Of a DNA stretch of 64,000 nt, positions 16,920 to 26,030 are shown piece by piece (positions within the stretch are counted from its first letter, which is position 1; every line of letters starts with the position of its first letter). The stretch lies in assembly GCA_018057825.1 (NCBI GenBank), contig JAGPCY010000003.1:1-64000 (forward strand), read 5' to 3'. This DNA comes from Kofleriaceae bacterium. GTDB taxonomy: Bacteria > Myxococcota_A > Polyangia > Haliangiales > Haliangiaceae. The notes below the pieces were generated by a model that was not told where the DNA came from, did no database searches, and saw only the letters and a list, made by a program, of their open reading frames with translations. Position numbers and translations under genes: made by a program.

Positions 16920-17720
16920 TCAATACGCGAGGTCGGCGCGGGCGACCTCGACCAGCTCGCCGCGCGCGCCGTCGAGGACGGTGACGGTGCCGGTGGTCGG
17001 ATCGTGGCCCAGGCCGGCGATCGCGCCGACGCCGAAGCGCGCGAGATCGTCGACCTCGGTGAGCGAGAAGTCGGCGTACGTGTAGCGGTAGAGGCGCGTG
17101 CCGGCGCCGAGGATCAGGCCGCCGTCGCCGGGGGCGTACAGACCGCCGGCGTCGAGGTCCATGGGCAGCGCGCGCCAGGTCTCGTCGCGGCCGGTGACGC
17201 GATCGTAGCTCGCGACCTCGTTGCGCAGGAGCGCGCCCTCGAGGTCGAAGGTGCGCGGTTGAGCGAAGAGCTTGCCGGTGGCGGCGTCGTAGCCGACCGC
17301 GCCGGTGCGCTGCTCCTGATCGTCGGGGAAGCCGCCGGGCTCGTAGCAGAAGTACTGCCGCATGGTGTCGGCGCCGAGATCGAGGAGGAAGCCGTCGCCG
17401 ATCGCGGTGAGCGCGTACTGGCCGTCGCCGAGGGCGACCAGATCGGTGTACGGCGGGCGGATCGGCACGCCGGGATCGGGCAGCTCGGTCAACGCGCGGA
17501 CGCGGGTGGCGCGGCCGTCGGGGGTGACGCGGAAGAGGCCGGCGTCTTCATCGAGGACGAGGCGATCGCCGGCGGGGTCGATCGCGACGCCGACCGGGCG
17601 CGGGGTGGCCAGGCCGGTGGCGGTGCGCAGGTCGACGCGACGGGCGACCGGCTCGGTGGGAGTGTCGCCGCAAGCGGGGGCGGCGAGGAGGAGCGCGAGG
17701 AGCAGGGAGCGGCGGGGCAC
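16920..17720 (-). CDS. Lipoprotein with six-bladed/NHL-like propeller
   Basis: A protein of 266 residues, GTG start, with signal RSLLLALLLAAPACGD. Repeating strands such as PRPVGVAIDPAGDRLVLDED, LVALGDGQYALTAIGDG, TGAVGYDAATGKLFAQ and GLGHDPTTGTVTVLDG suggest a beta-propeller of the NHL/SMP-30 kind on the outer face of a membrane. Ligand unknown. Confidence 0.65.
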   Translation of the reverse strand: MPRRSLLLALLLAAPACGDTPTEPVARRVDLRTATGLATPRPVGVAIDPAGDRLVLDEDAGLFRVTPDGRATRVRALTELPDPGVPIRPPYTDLVALGDGQYALTAIGDGFLLDLGADTMRQYFCYEPGGFPDDQEQRTGAVGYDAATGKLFAQPRTFDLEGALLRNEVASYDRVTGRDETWRALPMDLDAGGLYAPGDGGLILGAGTRLYRYTYADFSLTEVDDLARFGVGAIAGLGHDPTTGTVTVLDGARGELVEVARADLAY

Positions 17721-17853
17721 GCGTTGGGGTCAGCAAGGGGCGTGCCGCCAGCGGCGCGGCGCGCGGTCGCAGGGTTGCGCGCGCCAGCCTCGAAAAGTTG
17801 GGATCGGGGACAGAGGCCCCTCGGGAATCTGCGGCGCGCGGGCCGGCCTGGGC

Positions 17854-18363
17854 CTACCAGTCGTCGCCGTCTTCGCCGCGGCGCCGACCGCCACCACCAC
17901 CGCGCCGACCCTCGTCGCGCCGGCCACCACCACCACCACCACCGCCGCCGCGGCGACGATCATCGCCGCCGCCACCCGGGCGAGGTGCACCGGGAGGACC
18001 ACCCGCCGGACGTGCGAAGCCGCCGCCGCCGCCACCACCGCCGCCGGGCGCGCCGAAGCCACCACCGCCACCACCTGGGCGAGGACCACCGAACGTGCGG
18101 GGCGCCCGAGGATCGCGCTCGCGGGCCTCGTTGATGCGCAGCGCGCGACCGTCGAGATCCGCGCCGTCGAGTTCCTTCAGCGCCTGCTGCGCGAACTCGG
18201 ACGTGGTCATCTCGACGAAGGCGAAGCCCCGCGACCGGCCGGTCTCGCGATCCATGATGATCGAGACGCTCGCGACCTCGCGCCCGTTCGAGCTGAAGAG
18301 CTGGCGGAGCGACTCCTCGTTGGTGTTGTAGTTCAGGTTGCCCACGTAGAGCTTCGTGCCCAT
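17854..18363 (-). CDS. RRM RNA-binding protein with Gly/Arg-rich tail
   Basis: A protein of 169 residues. A single RRM fills residues 1-82: RNP2 LYVGNL (5-10) and RNP1 RGFAFVEM, with DRETGRSRG before it. The tail is Gly-, Arg- and Pro-rich, ending RGEDGDDW. Single-RRM glycine-rich proteins of this form are common in myxobacteria and cyanobacteria and can respond to cold. Cytoplasmic; RNA target unknown. No clear cold-shock leader was recognised upstream. Confidence 0.9.
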   Translation of the reverse strand: MGTKLYVGNLNYNTNEESLRQLFSSNGREVASVSIIMDRETGRSRGFAFVEMTTSEFAQQALKELDGADLDGRALRINEARERDPRAPRTFGGPRPGGGGGGFGAPGGGGGGGGGFARPAGGPPGAPRPGGGGDDRRRGGGGGGGGGRRDEGRRGGGGGRRRGEDGDDW

Positions 18364-18616
18364 GGAACTCGAGATCTCCTGCGGATTGCCGTTCGGTTGG
18401 GGTGGTAATTAGGCTGCGGCGTAGCGAGGCCTCGCGCCTCAGGCCTTCAAATATCGCCAGATCTCGCGGGGCCACGCAACCAGATCCCGCAGGAAGGCCC
18501 GGCGTCCACCGCGACACCGGCGTCGCGCTCGCGGGGCTCGGCTCCGACGGTGCCGGGCGTAACCCCTCGGGAGGCCACGCGCGCCGACGGCACCGTCCTT
18601 GCCATACCGACCGGCG

Positions 18617-19057
18617 ATGTCCCTCTCCGCCTGCCCTTCCTGCGATGGCCTGCTCCCGAACGGCGCCGCGATCTGTCCCCACTGCGACGCGCCGCGGCCG
18701 CGGGGCTGGGCGGCCCGGCTAGCCCGGGTCGCGGTCGGTGGCCTGGCGGCGATGACGCTCATGGCCTGCTACGGCGGGCCGGCCTGGATCGACGACTGCG
18801 TCGATGGCGACGGCGATGGCTGGTTCCCGACCTGCTACGACGAGCCGTGCGATCCCGAGGTCGATCCCAACTGCGACTGCGATGACGCCCGGGCCGACAT
18901 CCACCCGGGCGCGCCGGACGTGTTCGGCGACGGCCTCGACAGCGACTGCTCGGGAGCCGATGGACCGGGCAAGCGACGGACCGACGCCGGGATCGACGCC
19001 GAGGAGGACGCCGGGATCGACGCCGAGGAGGACGCGGGGATCGACGCGCCGCCGTGA
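18617..19057 (+). CDS. Zinc-ribbon / TM / MopE-like metal-binding protein
   Basis: A protein of 146 residues. The N-terminus has a zinc ribbon (CPSCDG and CPHCDAP, residues about 6-28), a hydrophobic span (about 38-52, LARVAVGGLAAMTLMACYGG), then DGDGDGWFPTCYDEPC and DCDDARADIHPGAPD, which is the putative metal-binding motif of MopE-type proteins. The end repeats GIDAEEDA. A cytosolic zinc ribbon joined to an exported calcium- or copper-binding motif is a strange topology, unless LMAC is a lipobox. The ATG at 18617 is used. Confidence 0.65.
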   Translation: MSLSACPSCDGLLPNGAAICPHCDAPRPRGWAARLARVAVGGLAAMTLMACYGGPAWIDDCVDGDGDGWFPTCYDEPCDPEVDPNCDCDDARADIHPGAPDVFGDGLDSDCSGADGPGKRRTDAGIDAEEDAGIDAEEDAGIDAPP

Positions 19058-19074
19058 CCCGGCGCGCGGGCGGG

Positions 19075-20049
19075 TCAGCGCGGCGGGCGCAACGCGACGG
19101 CGCAGACCTCGGCGCGGTTGGCCGGCAGGTGGATCGCGTGGACCTCGGCGAAGCCAGCCGTGGTGAGGCGGTGGAGCAAGGTCGGCAGGGTCCGTCGCAC
19201 CGCCTGATCGTTCATCTTGAGCGTGATCACCGCGCCGCGCAGCGAGCGCTTCCACGCCGGCACGAAGCGCGCGACGCCGTGGACCGCGACCGGCGCCGCC
19301 AGGTTGACGTCGACGAGGAGCCAGTCGACCGCGCGCGGGAGCTGCTCCCAGCGGACGCCGGCGAGGGTCTCGCGCAGGTGGTGGACCTGAGCGCCGCCGG
19401 GGCCGCGAAAGGCCAGGACCCGAGGATCGAGGTCGCCGGGGTCGACGGCGTGGACGGTGACGCCGCGGCGGGCCAACGCGTAGGCGGCGCCGCCGGGGGC
19501 CGCGCCGATCTCGACCGCGACCTGGCCGGCGGTGACCGGCAGGCCGGCCCAGGCGATGGCCTCCTCGAGCTTGGCGTAGGCCCGCGACGGCGCCTCGGGC
19601 GGGACCTCGGCCGGGGTGACCGTGCCGTCCCAGCGCGCGCGGCGGTAGTGGGCGACCAGGTACGGCTCGCCGGGGCTGGTGACGACCAGGAGCGCCGGCT
19701 CGTCGAGGGCCGGCTCACCGACGGTGCGGCCGGTGGCGCGGAGCTCTTCGATCGCGGCGGCCACCGCGGCGGCGGCGCCGTCGGCGTCCGGATCGCGGGC
19801 GACCACCCGGGCCACGCCGGGCGGGGCGTCGACGAGGGCAGCCGCGCCCTTGCCGAGGGACCGCGCCCAGGTCCGCGCGTAGGGGCTGGGCGCGAGCTCG
19901 CCGTCGAGCGGCGGGGCCTCGCACTTCCAGGTCACGACGCCGGGCCGCGACAGGGCGAGCCGGTAGTCGGGGCGGGCCCGGGCGACGTCGTCCTTGAGGG
20001 CGGCCTCGAAGCCGGGTGCGCAGGTCGCGAGGGCGAAGGCCACGCTCAC
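19075..20049 (-). CDS. RlmM-like 23S rRNA 2'-O-methyltransferase
   Basis: A protein of 324 residues, GTG start. A THUMP-like N-terminal half ([18 protein letters not shown]) precedes the FtsJ-type methyltransferase with SAM motif [14 protein letters not shown] (about 178-191), [16 protein letters not shown], and a lysine in VITLKMND matching the catalytic K of FtsJ enzymes. RlmM methylates C2498 of 23S rRNA in E. coli; this shorter protein is likely of the same family. It is divergent from pyrD with about 50 bp between starts. Confidence 0.8.
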   Translation of the reverse strand: MSVAFALATCAPGFEAALKDDVARARPDYRLALSRPGVVTWKCEAPPLDGELAPSPYARTWARSLGKGAAALVDAPPGVARVVARDPDADGAAAAVAAAIEELRATGRTVGEPALDEPALLVVTSPGEPYLVAHYRRARWDGTVTPAEVPPEAPSRAYAKLEEAIAWAGLPVTAGQVAVEIGAAPGGAAYALARRGVTVHAVDPGDLDPRVLAFRGPGGAQVHHLRETLAGVRWEQLPRAVDWLLVDVNLAAPVAVHGVARFVPAWKRSLRGAVITLKMNDQAVRRTLPTLLHRLTTAGFAEVHAIHLPANRAEVCAVALRPPR

Positions 20050-20099
20050 GGGTACGCCGAGCCGGCCCGCACCGCAAGCGCCCGTGGTACGAGTCGCGC

Positions 20100-21197
20100 G
20101 TGCTCTACCGGGCGCTGTTCTGGTTGATCCTCAAGCGGCTGCCGGCCGAGTCCGCGCACCACCTCGGCTTCGGCCTCCTGCGCGGACTCCTGGCGGTGCC
20201 GGGGGCGAAGGCGCTGACCAGCTGGCTGTGCCGGACCCGCGATCCGGTGCTGGTGCAGACGGTGTTTGGACGGACGGTGACGTCGCCGCTGGGGCTGGCC
20301 GCCGGCTTCGACAAGGACGCGCGCGGTCCGGCGGCGCTGGCGGCGCTCGGCTTCGGCGCGGTCGAGCTGGGGACGATCACGGCCCAGGCTCAGCCCGGCA
20401 ACCCGAAGCCGCGCATGTTCCGGCTGCCGCGCGATCGCGCGCTCCTCAACCGGCTGGGCTTCAACAACCGCGGCGCCGAGGTGGCGGCCGCTCGCCTGCG
20501 CCGGCGGCCGGCGGGGGTCGAGCTGCTCGGCATCAACATCGGCAAGACCAAGCTCGTCGACGAGGCCGGCGCCCTGGCCGACTACGCGCGCTCGGCCGAG
20601 CTCCTGGCCAGCGCCGCCGACTACCTGGTGGTGAACGTCAGCTCGCCCAACACGCCGGGGCTGCGCGATCTGCAGGCGGTCGACAAGCTGCGGCCGCTCC
20701 TGGCCCACGTCCGCGCCACCCTCGACCGGGTCTCGCCGACGCGGCGGGTGCCGCTCCTGGTGAAGATCGCGCCCGACCTGGCCGACGACGACGTCGACGC
20801 GGTGGCCGACCTCGCCCTCGAGCTCGGCCTCGACGGCGTGATCGCGACCAACACGACGATCGCGCGGACCGGGCTGGTCACGCCGGCCGACGAGGTCGCG
20901 GCGCTCGGCGCCGGCGGGCTGTCGGGTGCGCCGGTGGCGGCGCGGAGCTTGGCGGTCTTGCGGCGGCTGCGGGCGCGGGTCGGCGATCGGCTGGTGCTGA
21001 TCGCGGTGGGCGGGATCGCGACGGCCGACGACGTCTGGGCGCGGGTGCGGGCCGGCGCGACGCTGGTGCAGGGCTACACCGGCTTCGTCTACGGCGGGCC
21101 GCTGTGGCCGCGGCGCTTGCACCGCGGGCTGGCGGCGCGGGTCCGCGCGGCCGGGCTGACCTCGATCCGCGACGCGATCGGCGCCGACCTGCGGTGA
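20100..21197 (+). CDS. pyrD: Dihydroorotate dehydrogenase, class 2 (quinone-dependent)
   Basis: A protein of 365 residues with GTG start. The N-terminal helices ([25 protein letters not shown]) are those that dock class 2 enzymes on the membrane quinone pool. Core motifs: [41 protein letters not shown] (catalytic serine), [12 protein letters not shown] and [13 protein letters not shown], and [11 protein letters not shown]. It oxidises dihydroorotate to orotate in pyrimidine synthesis. Its stop abuts the stop of the convergent gene with no spacer. Confidence 0.95.
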   Translation: MLYRALFWLILKRLPAESAHHLGFGLLRGLLAVPGAKALTSWLCRTRDPVLVQTVFGRTVTSPLGLAAGFDKDARGPAALAALGFGAVELGTITAQAQPGNPKPRMFRLPRDRALLNRLGFNNRGAEVAAARLRRRPAGVELLGINIGKTKLVDEAGALADYARSAELLASAADYLVVNVSSPNTPGLRDLQAVDKLRPLLAHVRATLDRVSPTRRVPLLVKIAPDLADDDVDAVADLALELGLDGVIATNTTIARTGLVTPADEVAALGAGGLSGAPVAARSLAVLRRLRARVGDRLVLIAVGGIATADDVWARVRAGATLVQGYTGFVYGGPLWPRRLHRGLAARVRAAGLTSIRDAIGADLR

Positions 21198-21932
21198 TCA
21201 GCGCGGCGGAGGCGGCTGCGGGACCCAGGTCGGCAGGCCGAGCTCGGTGGCCAGGAGCGACGCCAGGGCGTTGGCGTCGTCGAGGGCGTCGGTGGTGGCC
21301 AGGAGGTGATCGCGGTTGCCGGCGCGCAGCCGGACCTGCCAGACGACGTTGGTCCAGGTGCCCTGGTAGACGCCGACGCAGAAGATGTGCGTGACCAGCT
21401 CGCGGGCCAGCCGGACCCCGGGCCCGACGATCGTGCGCGGGCCGATCGTCAGGTGGTAGCGGCGCCGGCGCAGGGCCAGGGACACGCCGAGCGGAGGCAA
21501 CCCGAGGCCCAACATGACCCCGAGGCCGGCCGGGGTGAGCATGGCGATCAGGCCGCAGCCGGCGGCCCACACGACGGCGCCGGGGTTGACCGGGCCGGCC
21601 GCGCGCCGGTGCGGGAACTCGATGGTCAGGGTGCCGCCGGTGCGGCGCTCGAGGAAGGCCCGGCCCGGGGTGCGAAACGGCCCGTCGGGAGACACCACCG
21701 GCGGCGGCGGCTCCTCGTCGACGCGGACCACCGCCATGCCAGTCGGCGGCGGTGGCGGCTTGGGGAACGTCGCGACCAGGGGCACGAACATCGGCGGCGG
21801 CATCGGCGGCGGCGGGCGCTCGACCTCGACCGGCGCCTGGCAGTTGGGGCACGGGACCGCGGTCGCGCCCGGTGGGACCTCGGCCCAGGCGATCTTGCGC
21901 TCGCACAGCGGGCAGCTCGCGGCGATCACCAC
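21198..21932 (-). CDS. Zinc-ribbon membrane protein of unknown function
   Basis: A protein of 244 residues, GTG start. An N-terminal ribbon (CPLCERKIAW, CPNCQAPVEV) is followed by a Pro-rich linker (about 40-78), a basic region, and two adjacent hydrophobic spans (about 118-150). The C-terminal part resembles a PH-like or protease-regulator domain (RRRYHLTIGPRTIVGPG). It may be a cytoplasmic sensor tied to the membrane. Not identified. Confidence 0.6.
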   Translation of the reverse strand: MVIAASCPLCERKIAWAEVPPGATAVPCPNCQAPVEVERPPPPMPPPMFVPLVATFPKPPPPPTGMAVVRVDEEPPPPVVSPDGPFRTPGRAFLERRTGGTLTIEFPHRRAAGPVNPGAVVWAAGCGLIAMLTPAGLGVMLGLGLPPLGVSLALRRRRYHLTIGPRTIVGPGVRLARELVTHIFCVGVYQGTWTNVVWQVRLRAGNRDHLLATTDALDDANALASLLATELGLPTWVPQPPPPR

Positions 21933-22012
21933 GCCGACAGTGTAGCTGGTCGAGGTCGGGTGGATGCGCGAAGGTCACCGCAGGGGCCGGCAACTCAGGT
22001 ACGCTCGAGCCC

Positions 22013-22795
22013 GTGCGTCGCGCGCCCACGCTGACGGTGCTGGCCCTGGCCATGTTCGCGGCGTCGGCCCCCTCGGTGTGGGCCGAGCCCGACGCCGACG
22101 CGATCGAGGCGGCGGCGGTGTCGGACTTCCGCGCTGGTCGCTTCCGCGAGGCCGCGGTCAACTTCGAGCGGCTGTATCGGCTGCGGCCCGAGCCGGCGAC
22201 CCTGTTCGCGATCGCCCGCGCCTACCAGGAGGCCGGCGACTGCGAGCGCGCCCGCGAGGTGTTCGAGGACTTCGTCGCGACCAGCGCCGACCCGGCCGGC
22301 CGGCGCGCCGCCGAGGAGCGGATCGCGGCGTGCCGACCGCCGCCGGGGGCCGAGCCCGCGGGCGCGACGGATCCCGCGGTTACGCCGGATCCAGCGACGA
22401 CCGTGACCAACACGGCCCCCATGAATTCCGGCTCTTCCACGGAGTCCTCGACTGCCCCGACGGGCCCCGATCGGCGGCGCGCCTGGGTGCTCGGCCTGGC
22501 CGCCAGCGGGCTCGGGGTCGCGGTCGGCGCCGGGGTGCTCGAGCTCCTGGGGCGCGGCGCTCTCGACGACGCCGCCGCGGCGGGCCAGCGCGGCGACGGC
22601 GGGGCCCTCGACGACGCCTACCTGCGCGCCAACCGCTACCACTACGCGGCCCAGGTCGCGGCGGTGGCGGCGGTCGGCCTGGGGGTCGGGGCCGGGGTGG
22701 CGTGGGCGACCCGGCCGCGGCCGCGACCGCGGACCGGCCTGGCGGTGGCGCCGCGCGACGGCGGGGCCCTGGTGTCCTGGCGCGGGGTGTTCTGA
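22013..22795 (+). CDS. Exported TPR protein with C-terminal TM pair
   Basis: A protein of 260 residues from a GTG at 22013. It has a signal peptide (LTVLALAMFAASAPSVWA), then one or two TPR-like units (EAAAVSDFRAGRFREAAVNFERLYRLRP, ATLFAIARAYQEAGDCERAREVFEDF; about 28-100), a Pro/Thr-rich linker and two hydrophobic spans (about 160-180 and 210-235). This pattern is typical of myxobacterial TPR/PEGA-type envelope proteins. The stop is one base from the next GTG start, so the next gene is coupled. Confidence 0.7.
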   Translation: MRRAPTLTVLALAMFAASAPSVWAEPDADAIEAAAVSDFRAGRFREAAVNFERLYRLRPEPATLFAIARAYQEAGDCERAREVFEDFVATSADPAGRRAAEERIAACRPPPGAEPAGATDPAVTPDPATTVTNTAPMNSGSSTESSTAPTGPDRRRAWVLGLAASGLGVAVGAGVLELLGRGALDDAAAAGQRGDGGALDDAYLRANRYHYAAQVAAVAAVGLGVGAGVAWATRPRPRPRTGLAVAPRDGGALVSWRGVF

Positions 22796-22796
22796 C

Positions 22797-23969
22797 GTGC
22801 GCGCCGGCCTCGCCGTCACGTTCGCCGCCGTGGCCGCAGCCGCCTGCGCCTACGACCGCCCGCCGCTGGCCGACGACGCCGGCGCCGACGGGCCGACCGA
22901 CGCGCCGAGCGCCGACGCCGCGCTCGCCTGCACGCCGTCGAGCTGCCAGAGCGGCGTGTGCCTCGACGGCGCCTGCGTCGAGGACGGGGCGGTGGTGTAC
23001 GTCGCCACCGAGGGCGTCGACGACGGGCAGTGCCGGCGGACCGCGCCGTGTCGAACCATCGCCCACGCGCTGGCGGTCGCCTCCGAGCCGGCGATCGTCG
23101 CGATCGGCCCCGGTAGCTTCACCGAGGCGATCACGCTGCGCGCGCCCGCGACCTTGATCGGCGACGACCGCGACGGCGGCACCGCGACGCTCCTGCGGCC
23201 GACGGTCGATCCCGGGATCCGGATCGAGCTCGAGGGCGCGGGGGTGGTCGCGCTGCGCGACCTCTCGCTGGTCGGGGCCGGGGTGTCGTGTCAGGGCATC
23301 GGCACGGTGCTCGACGGTCGCGGGCTGGTCGTGGTCGACAGCCGGCGGGTCGGCGTCGAGTCCCGCGACTGCGCGATCGCGCTCCGCGGCGGCGCGATCG
23401 TCGAGGGCGAACTGCAGGGCCTCGACCTCGTCCGCGGGTCCCTCGAGCTGCGCGGCGTCGTGATCGCCTCCAACCGGCGCGGCGGGGTGAGGACCCGCGA
23501 GGCCACCGCCGTGGTCGTGACCGGCAGCGTGCTGGCCGACAACGGCGAGCCGACCTCCCCGACGGGCACCGGCAGCCCCTTCGGCGGCGCCGAGCTGGTC
23601 GCGGCCGCGGTCCGGTTCGTCGGCAACACTCTGGTCGACAACCGCGCGGCGTCCGCGAGCGACGCGGCGCTCCGCTGCGAGGGCAACGGCGACGGCGACG
23701 CCTACGACAACAACCTGATCATGAGCGAGTTCGCCTACGCCGTGACCTGCCCGATCACGCACTCGGTGCTGGTCGGCGCGATCGAGGCCCCGGGCGGAAC
23801 CAACCGCGTCTTCGATCAGGTCGAGCTGGTCGACCCCGAGGGGCTCGACTACCACCTGCGCGCGCCGCTGCCGAGCACGGCGCCGGCGCCGCCCGCCGAC
23901 GAGCTCGATCTCGACGGCCAGCCGCGGCCCCTCGGCAGCCTCGACGTCGGCGCCGACGAGCACCCCTGA
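22797..23969 (+). CDS. Lipoprotein with parallel beta-helix
   Basis: A protein of 390 residues, GTG start. Signal VTFAAVAAAACAY, an Asp/Ala linker, a small Cys cluster (CTPSSCQSGVCLDGACVED), then DDGQCRRTAPCRTIAHAL, which opens a parallel right-handed beta-helix of the PbH1 kind (repeated short strands with LRDLSLVG, LELRGVVIASN, VTGSVLADN, FVGNTLVDN). The end GSLDVGADEH is a common signature of such proteins. Surface-exposed; carbohydrate binding is possible but not shown. Confidence 0.75.
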   Translation: MRAGLAVTFAAVAAAACAYDRPPLADDAGADGPTDAPSADAALACTPSSCQSGVCLDGACVEDGAVVYVATEGVDDGQCRRTAPCRTIAHALAVASEPAIVAIGPGSFTEAITLRAPATLIGDDRDGGTATLLRPTVDPGIRIELEGAGVVALRDLSLVGAGVSCQGIGTVLDGRGLVVVDSRRVGVESRDCAIALRGGAIVEGELQGLDLVRGSLELRGVVIASNRRGGVRTREATAVVVTGSVLADNGEPTSPTGTGSPFGGAELVAAAVRFVGNTLVDNRAASASDAALRCEGNGDGDAYDNNLIMSEFAYAVTCPITHSVLVGAIEAPGGTNRVFDQVELVDPEGLDYHLRAPLPSTAPAPPADELDLDGQPRPLGSLDVGADEHP

Positions 23970-24093
23970 TCGCGCCGCGGCATCTGTGATCCGCGACCGG
24001 CGCGGCCGCAGAATCCTGAGGCGCGGCCGACGCAACCGCGCGATCGCCTTGGGTCGCAGCGCTGGCGTGTGGTTTGCTCACCCACCGCGCGTC

Positions 24094-26022
24094 GTGCCGC
24101 TCGCTCGCGCCCTGCCCGCCCTCGCCCTCGCCCTCGCTGCGGCCGCCTGCGCCGAGCCGACGCCGGCCTGCGATCCCAGCGGCCCGCTGCCGGCCCGCGA
24201 ACGCCTGGCGTGCGAGGCCGAGTTCACCGCCCAGGCCGCGCGGCCTCTCGACGCCGCCCTGCCCGGCGCGTTCACGGTCAAGACCATCGTCGATCGCAGC
24301 GCCGACGATCGCCCGTACTTCCTCGACACCAACGCGTTCCCGCTGCACCGGCCCTTCGCCCTCGAGCACCTGGGCTTCCCCGCCGGCCTGCCGTTCGTCG
24401 ATCAATACCTGTCGCCGGGGCGGCGCTTCGTGCTCGGCGCGATCACGTACTACGAAGAGCCCGACGTCTGGGCCTACGAGCTGGCGCCCTACGACACCGC
24501 GTCGGCGGAGCTGATCGCGCGCTCGTTCGAGCGCCTCGCCGAGGTCGCGTACTTCGGCGATCGGCTGCGCTTCCACCCGACCTCGGGCGAGCAGGAGGCC
24601 CGGGCCGCGGAGCTGCCGCCGTCGATCCCGCGCATCACCACCGACGAGCTGTACCGCGGCATCACGTATCAGCCGCTGAACCTCGGAGAGACCTACGCGC
24701 GGGTGCGCATCCTCGACGCCGCCGACCTCGCGACGACCTACGTCAGCCCGCGCGAGCTGGTCGTGCTCGACCGCGCGCCCGACGATCTGACCGTGGTCGC
24801 CGGCTCGATCACCGAGAGCCCACAGACCCCGCTGTCGCACCTGAACGTCCTGGCCCGCCAGCGCCGCACGCCCAACATGGCGCTGGCCGTGGCCCGGACC
24901 GCGCTGGCCGCCCACGAGGGCCGCTGGGTCCGGCTGACCGTGCGGGCCTTCGACTGGGAGCTGGTGCCGGTCACCGCCGAGGAGGCCGACGCCTGGTTCG
25001 CGACCCACCGGCCACCGCCGGCCGAGATCCCGACGCCCGACTACGCCAGCGGCGCGATCGTCGACCTCGACGACGTCGGCGTCGGCGACGTCGCCCGGGT
25101 CGGGGGCAAGGCCGCCAACTACGGCGCGCTGCGCGACGCCACGGGGGTCCGGGTCCGCGATGGCCTGGCCATCCCGGTCGCGCGCTACCGCGACTTCCTG
25201 GTGGCCCACGGCTTCGACGCGCGGATCGCGACGATGCTGGCTGAGCCGGGCTTCCGCGACGACGCCGCGGTCCGCAAGGCGGCGCTGGCCGCGCTCCAGG
25301 CCGACCTCCTGGCGGCGCCCCTCGACGCCGGCTTCTTGGCCGAGCTGACCGCGCGCCTCGAGGCCGAGGCCCCGGGCCAGCGCTGGAAGTTCCGGTCGTC
25401 GACCAACGCCGAGGACCTGGCCCGCCACACCGGCGCCGGTCTGTACGAGTCGAAGACCGGCGCGGTCGGCGATCCGGCGCGGCCGATCGACGTCGCGGTC
25501 AAGACCGTGTGGGCCAGCGTGTGGAGCTTCCGCGCCTTCGAGGAGCGCGACTACGCCGGCATCGATCATCGCGAGGTGGCGATGGCGATCCTGGTGGTGC
25601 CGTCGTTCGACGACGAGCGCGCCAACGGCGTCGCGATCACGGCCAACGTCTACGACCCGGGCCCGACCGGCGAGGACGCGTTCTTCGTCAACGCCCAGCT
25701 CGGCGAGGCCAGCGTGGTGTCGCCGCCGCCCGGGGTCACCGCCGATCAGCTCATCCACTACTTCTTCCACGCCAACCAACCGGCCACGTACTACACGCAC
25801 TCGAACCTGATCGCGCCCGGCACGGCGGTGCTGACCCGGGCCGAGCTGTTCGACCTCGGCCAGGCCCTGGCCGCGATCCGCACGCACTTCGCGCGCCACT
25901 ACGAACGTGGCCACGGCTTCGCGCAGCTCGCGATGGACGTCGAGTGGAAGCTGATCGACGGCGCCACCGGCCGCGAGATCTGGATCAAGCAGGCCCGTCC
26001 GTACCCCGGCCTGCCCGAATAG
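24094..26022 (+). CDS. Exported PEP-synthase-like protein with swapped domain order
   Basis: A protein of 642 residues from a GTG at 24094, with a signal peptide and lipobox-like LALAAAACAE. A PEP-utilising swivel domain comes first (LVVLDRAPDD, TPLSHLNVLARQRRTPNMAL; candidate phosphohistidine H249), then the pyruvate phosphate dikinase ATP-binding domain (VGGKAANYGALR with K339, KFRSSTNAEDL with R434, TVWASVWSFRAFEERDYAGI). In PEP synthase the order is ATP-grasp then swivel. An exported, permuted copy is unexpected since ATP is scarce outside. It could bind a different ligand. The signal peptide reading is the main uncertainty. Confidence 0.7.
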   Translation: MPLARALPALALALAAAACAEPTPACDPSGPLPARERLACEAEFTAQAARPLDAALPGAFTVKTIVDRSADDRPYFLDTNAFPLHRPFALEHLGFPAGLPFVDQYLSPGRRFVLGAITYYEEPDVWAYELAPYDTASAELIARSFERLAEVAYFGDRLRFHPTSGEQEARAAELPPSIPRITTDELYRGITYQPLNLGETYARVRILDAADLATTYVSPRELVVLDRAPDDLTVVAGSITESPQTPLSHLNVLARQRRTPNMALAVARTALAAHEGRWVRLTVRAFDWELVPVTAEEADAWFATHRPPPAEIPTPDYASGAIVDLDDVGVGDVARVGGKAANYGALRDATGVRVRDGLAIPVARYRDFLVAHGFDARIATMLAEPGFRDDAAVRKAALAALQADLLAAPLDAGFLAELTARLEAEAPGQRWKFRSSTNAEDLARHTGAGLYESKTGAVGDPARPIDVAVKTVWASVWSFRAFEERDYAGIDHREVAMAILVVPSFDDERANGVAITANVYDPGPTGEDAFFVNAQLGEASVVSPPPGVTADQLIHYFFHANQPATYYTHSNLIAPGTAVLTRAELFDLGQALAAIRTHFARHYERGHGFAQLAMDVEWKLIDGATGREIWIKQARPYPGLPE

Positions 26023-26030
26023 GAACCGCC

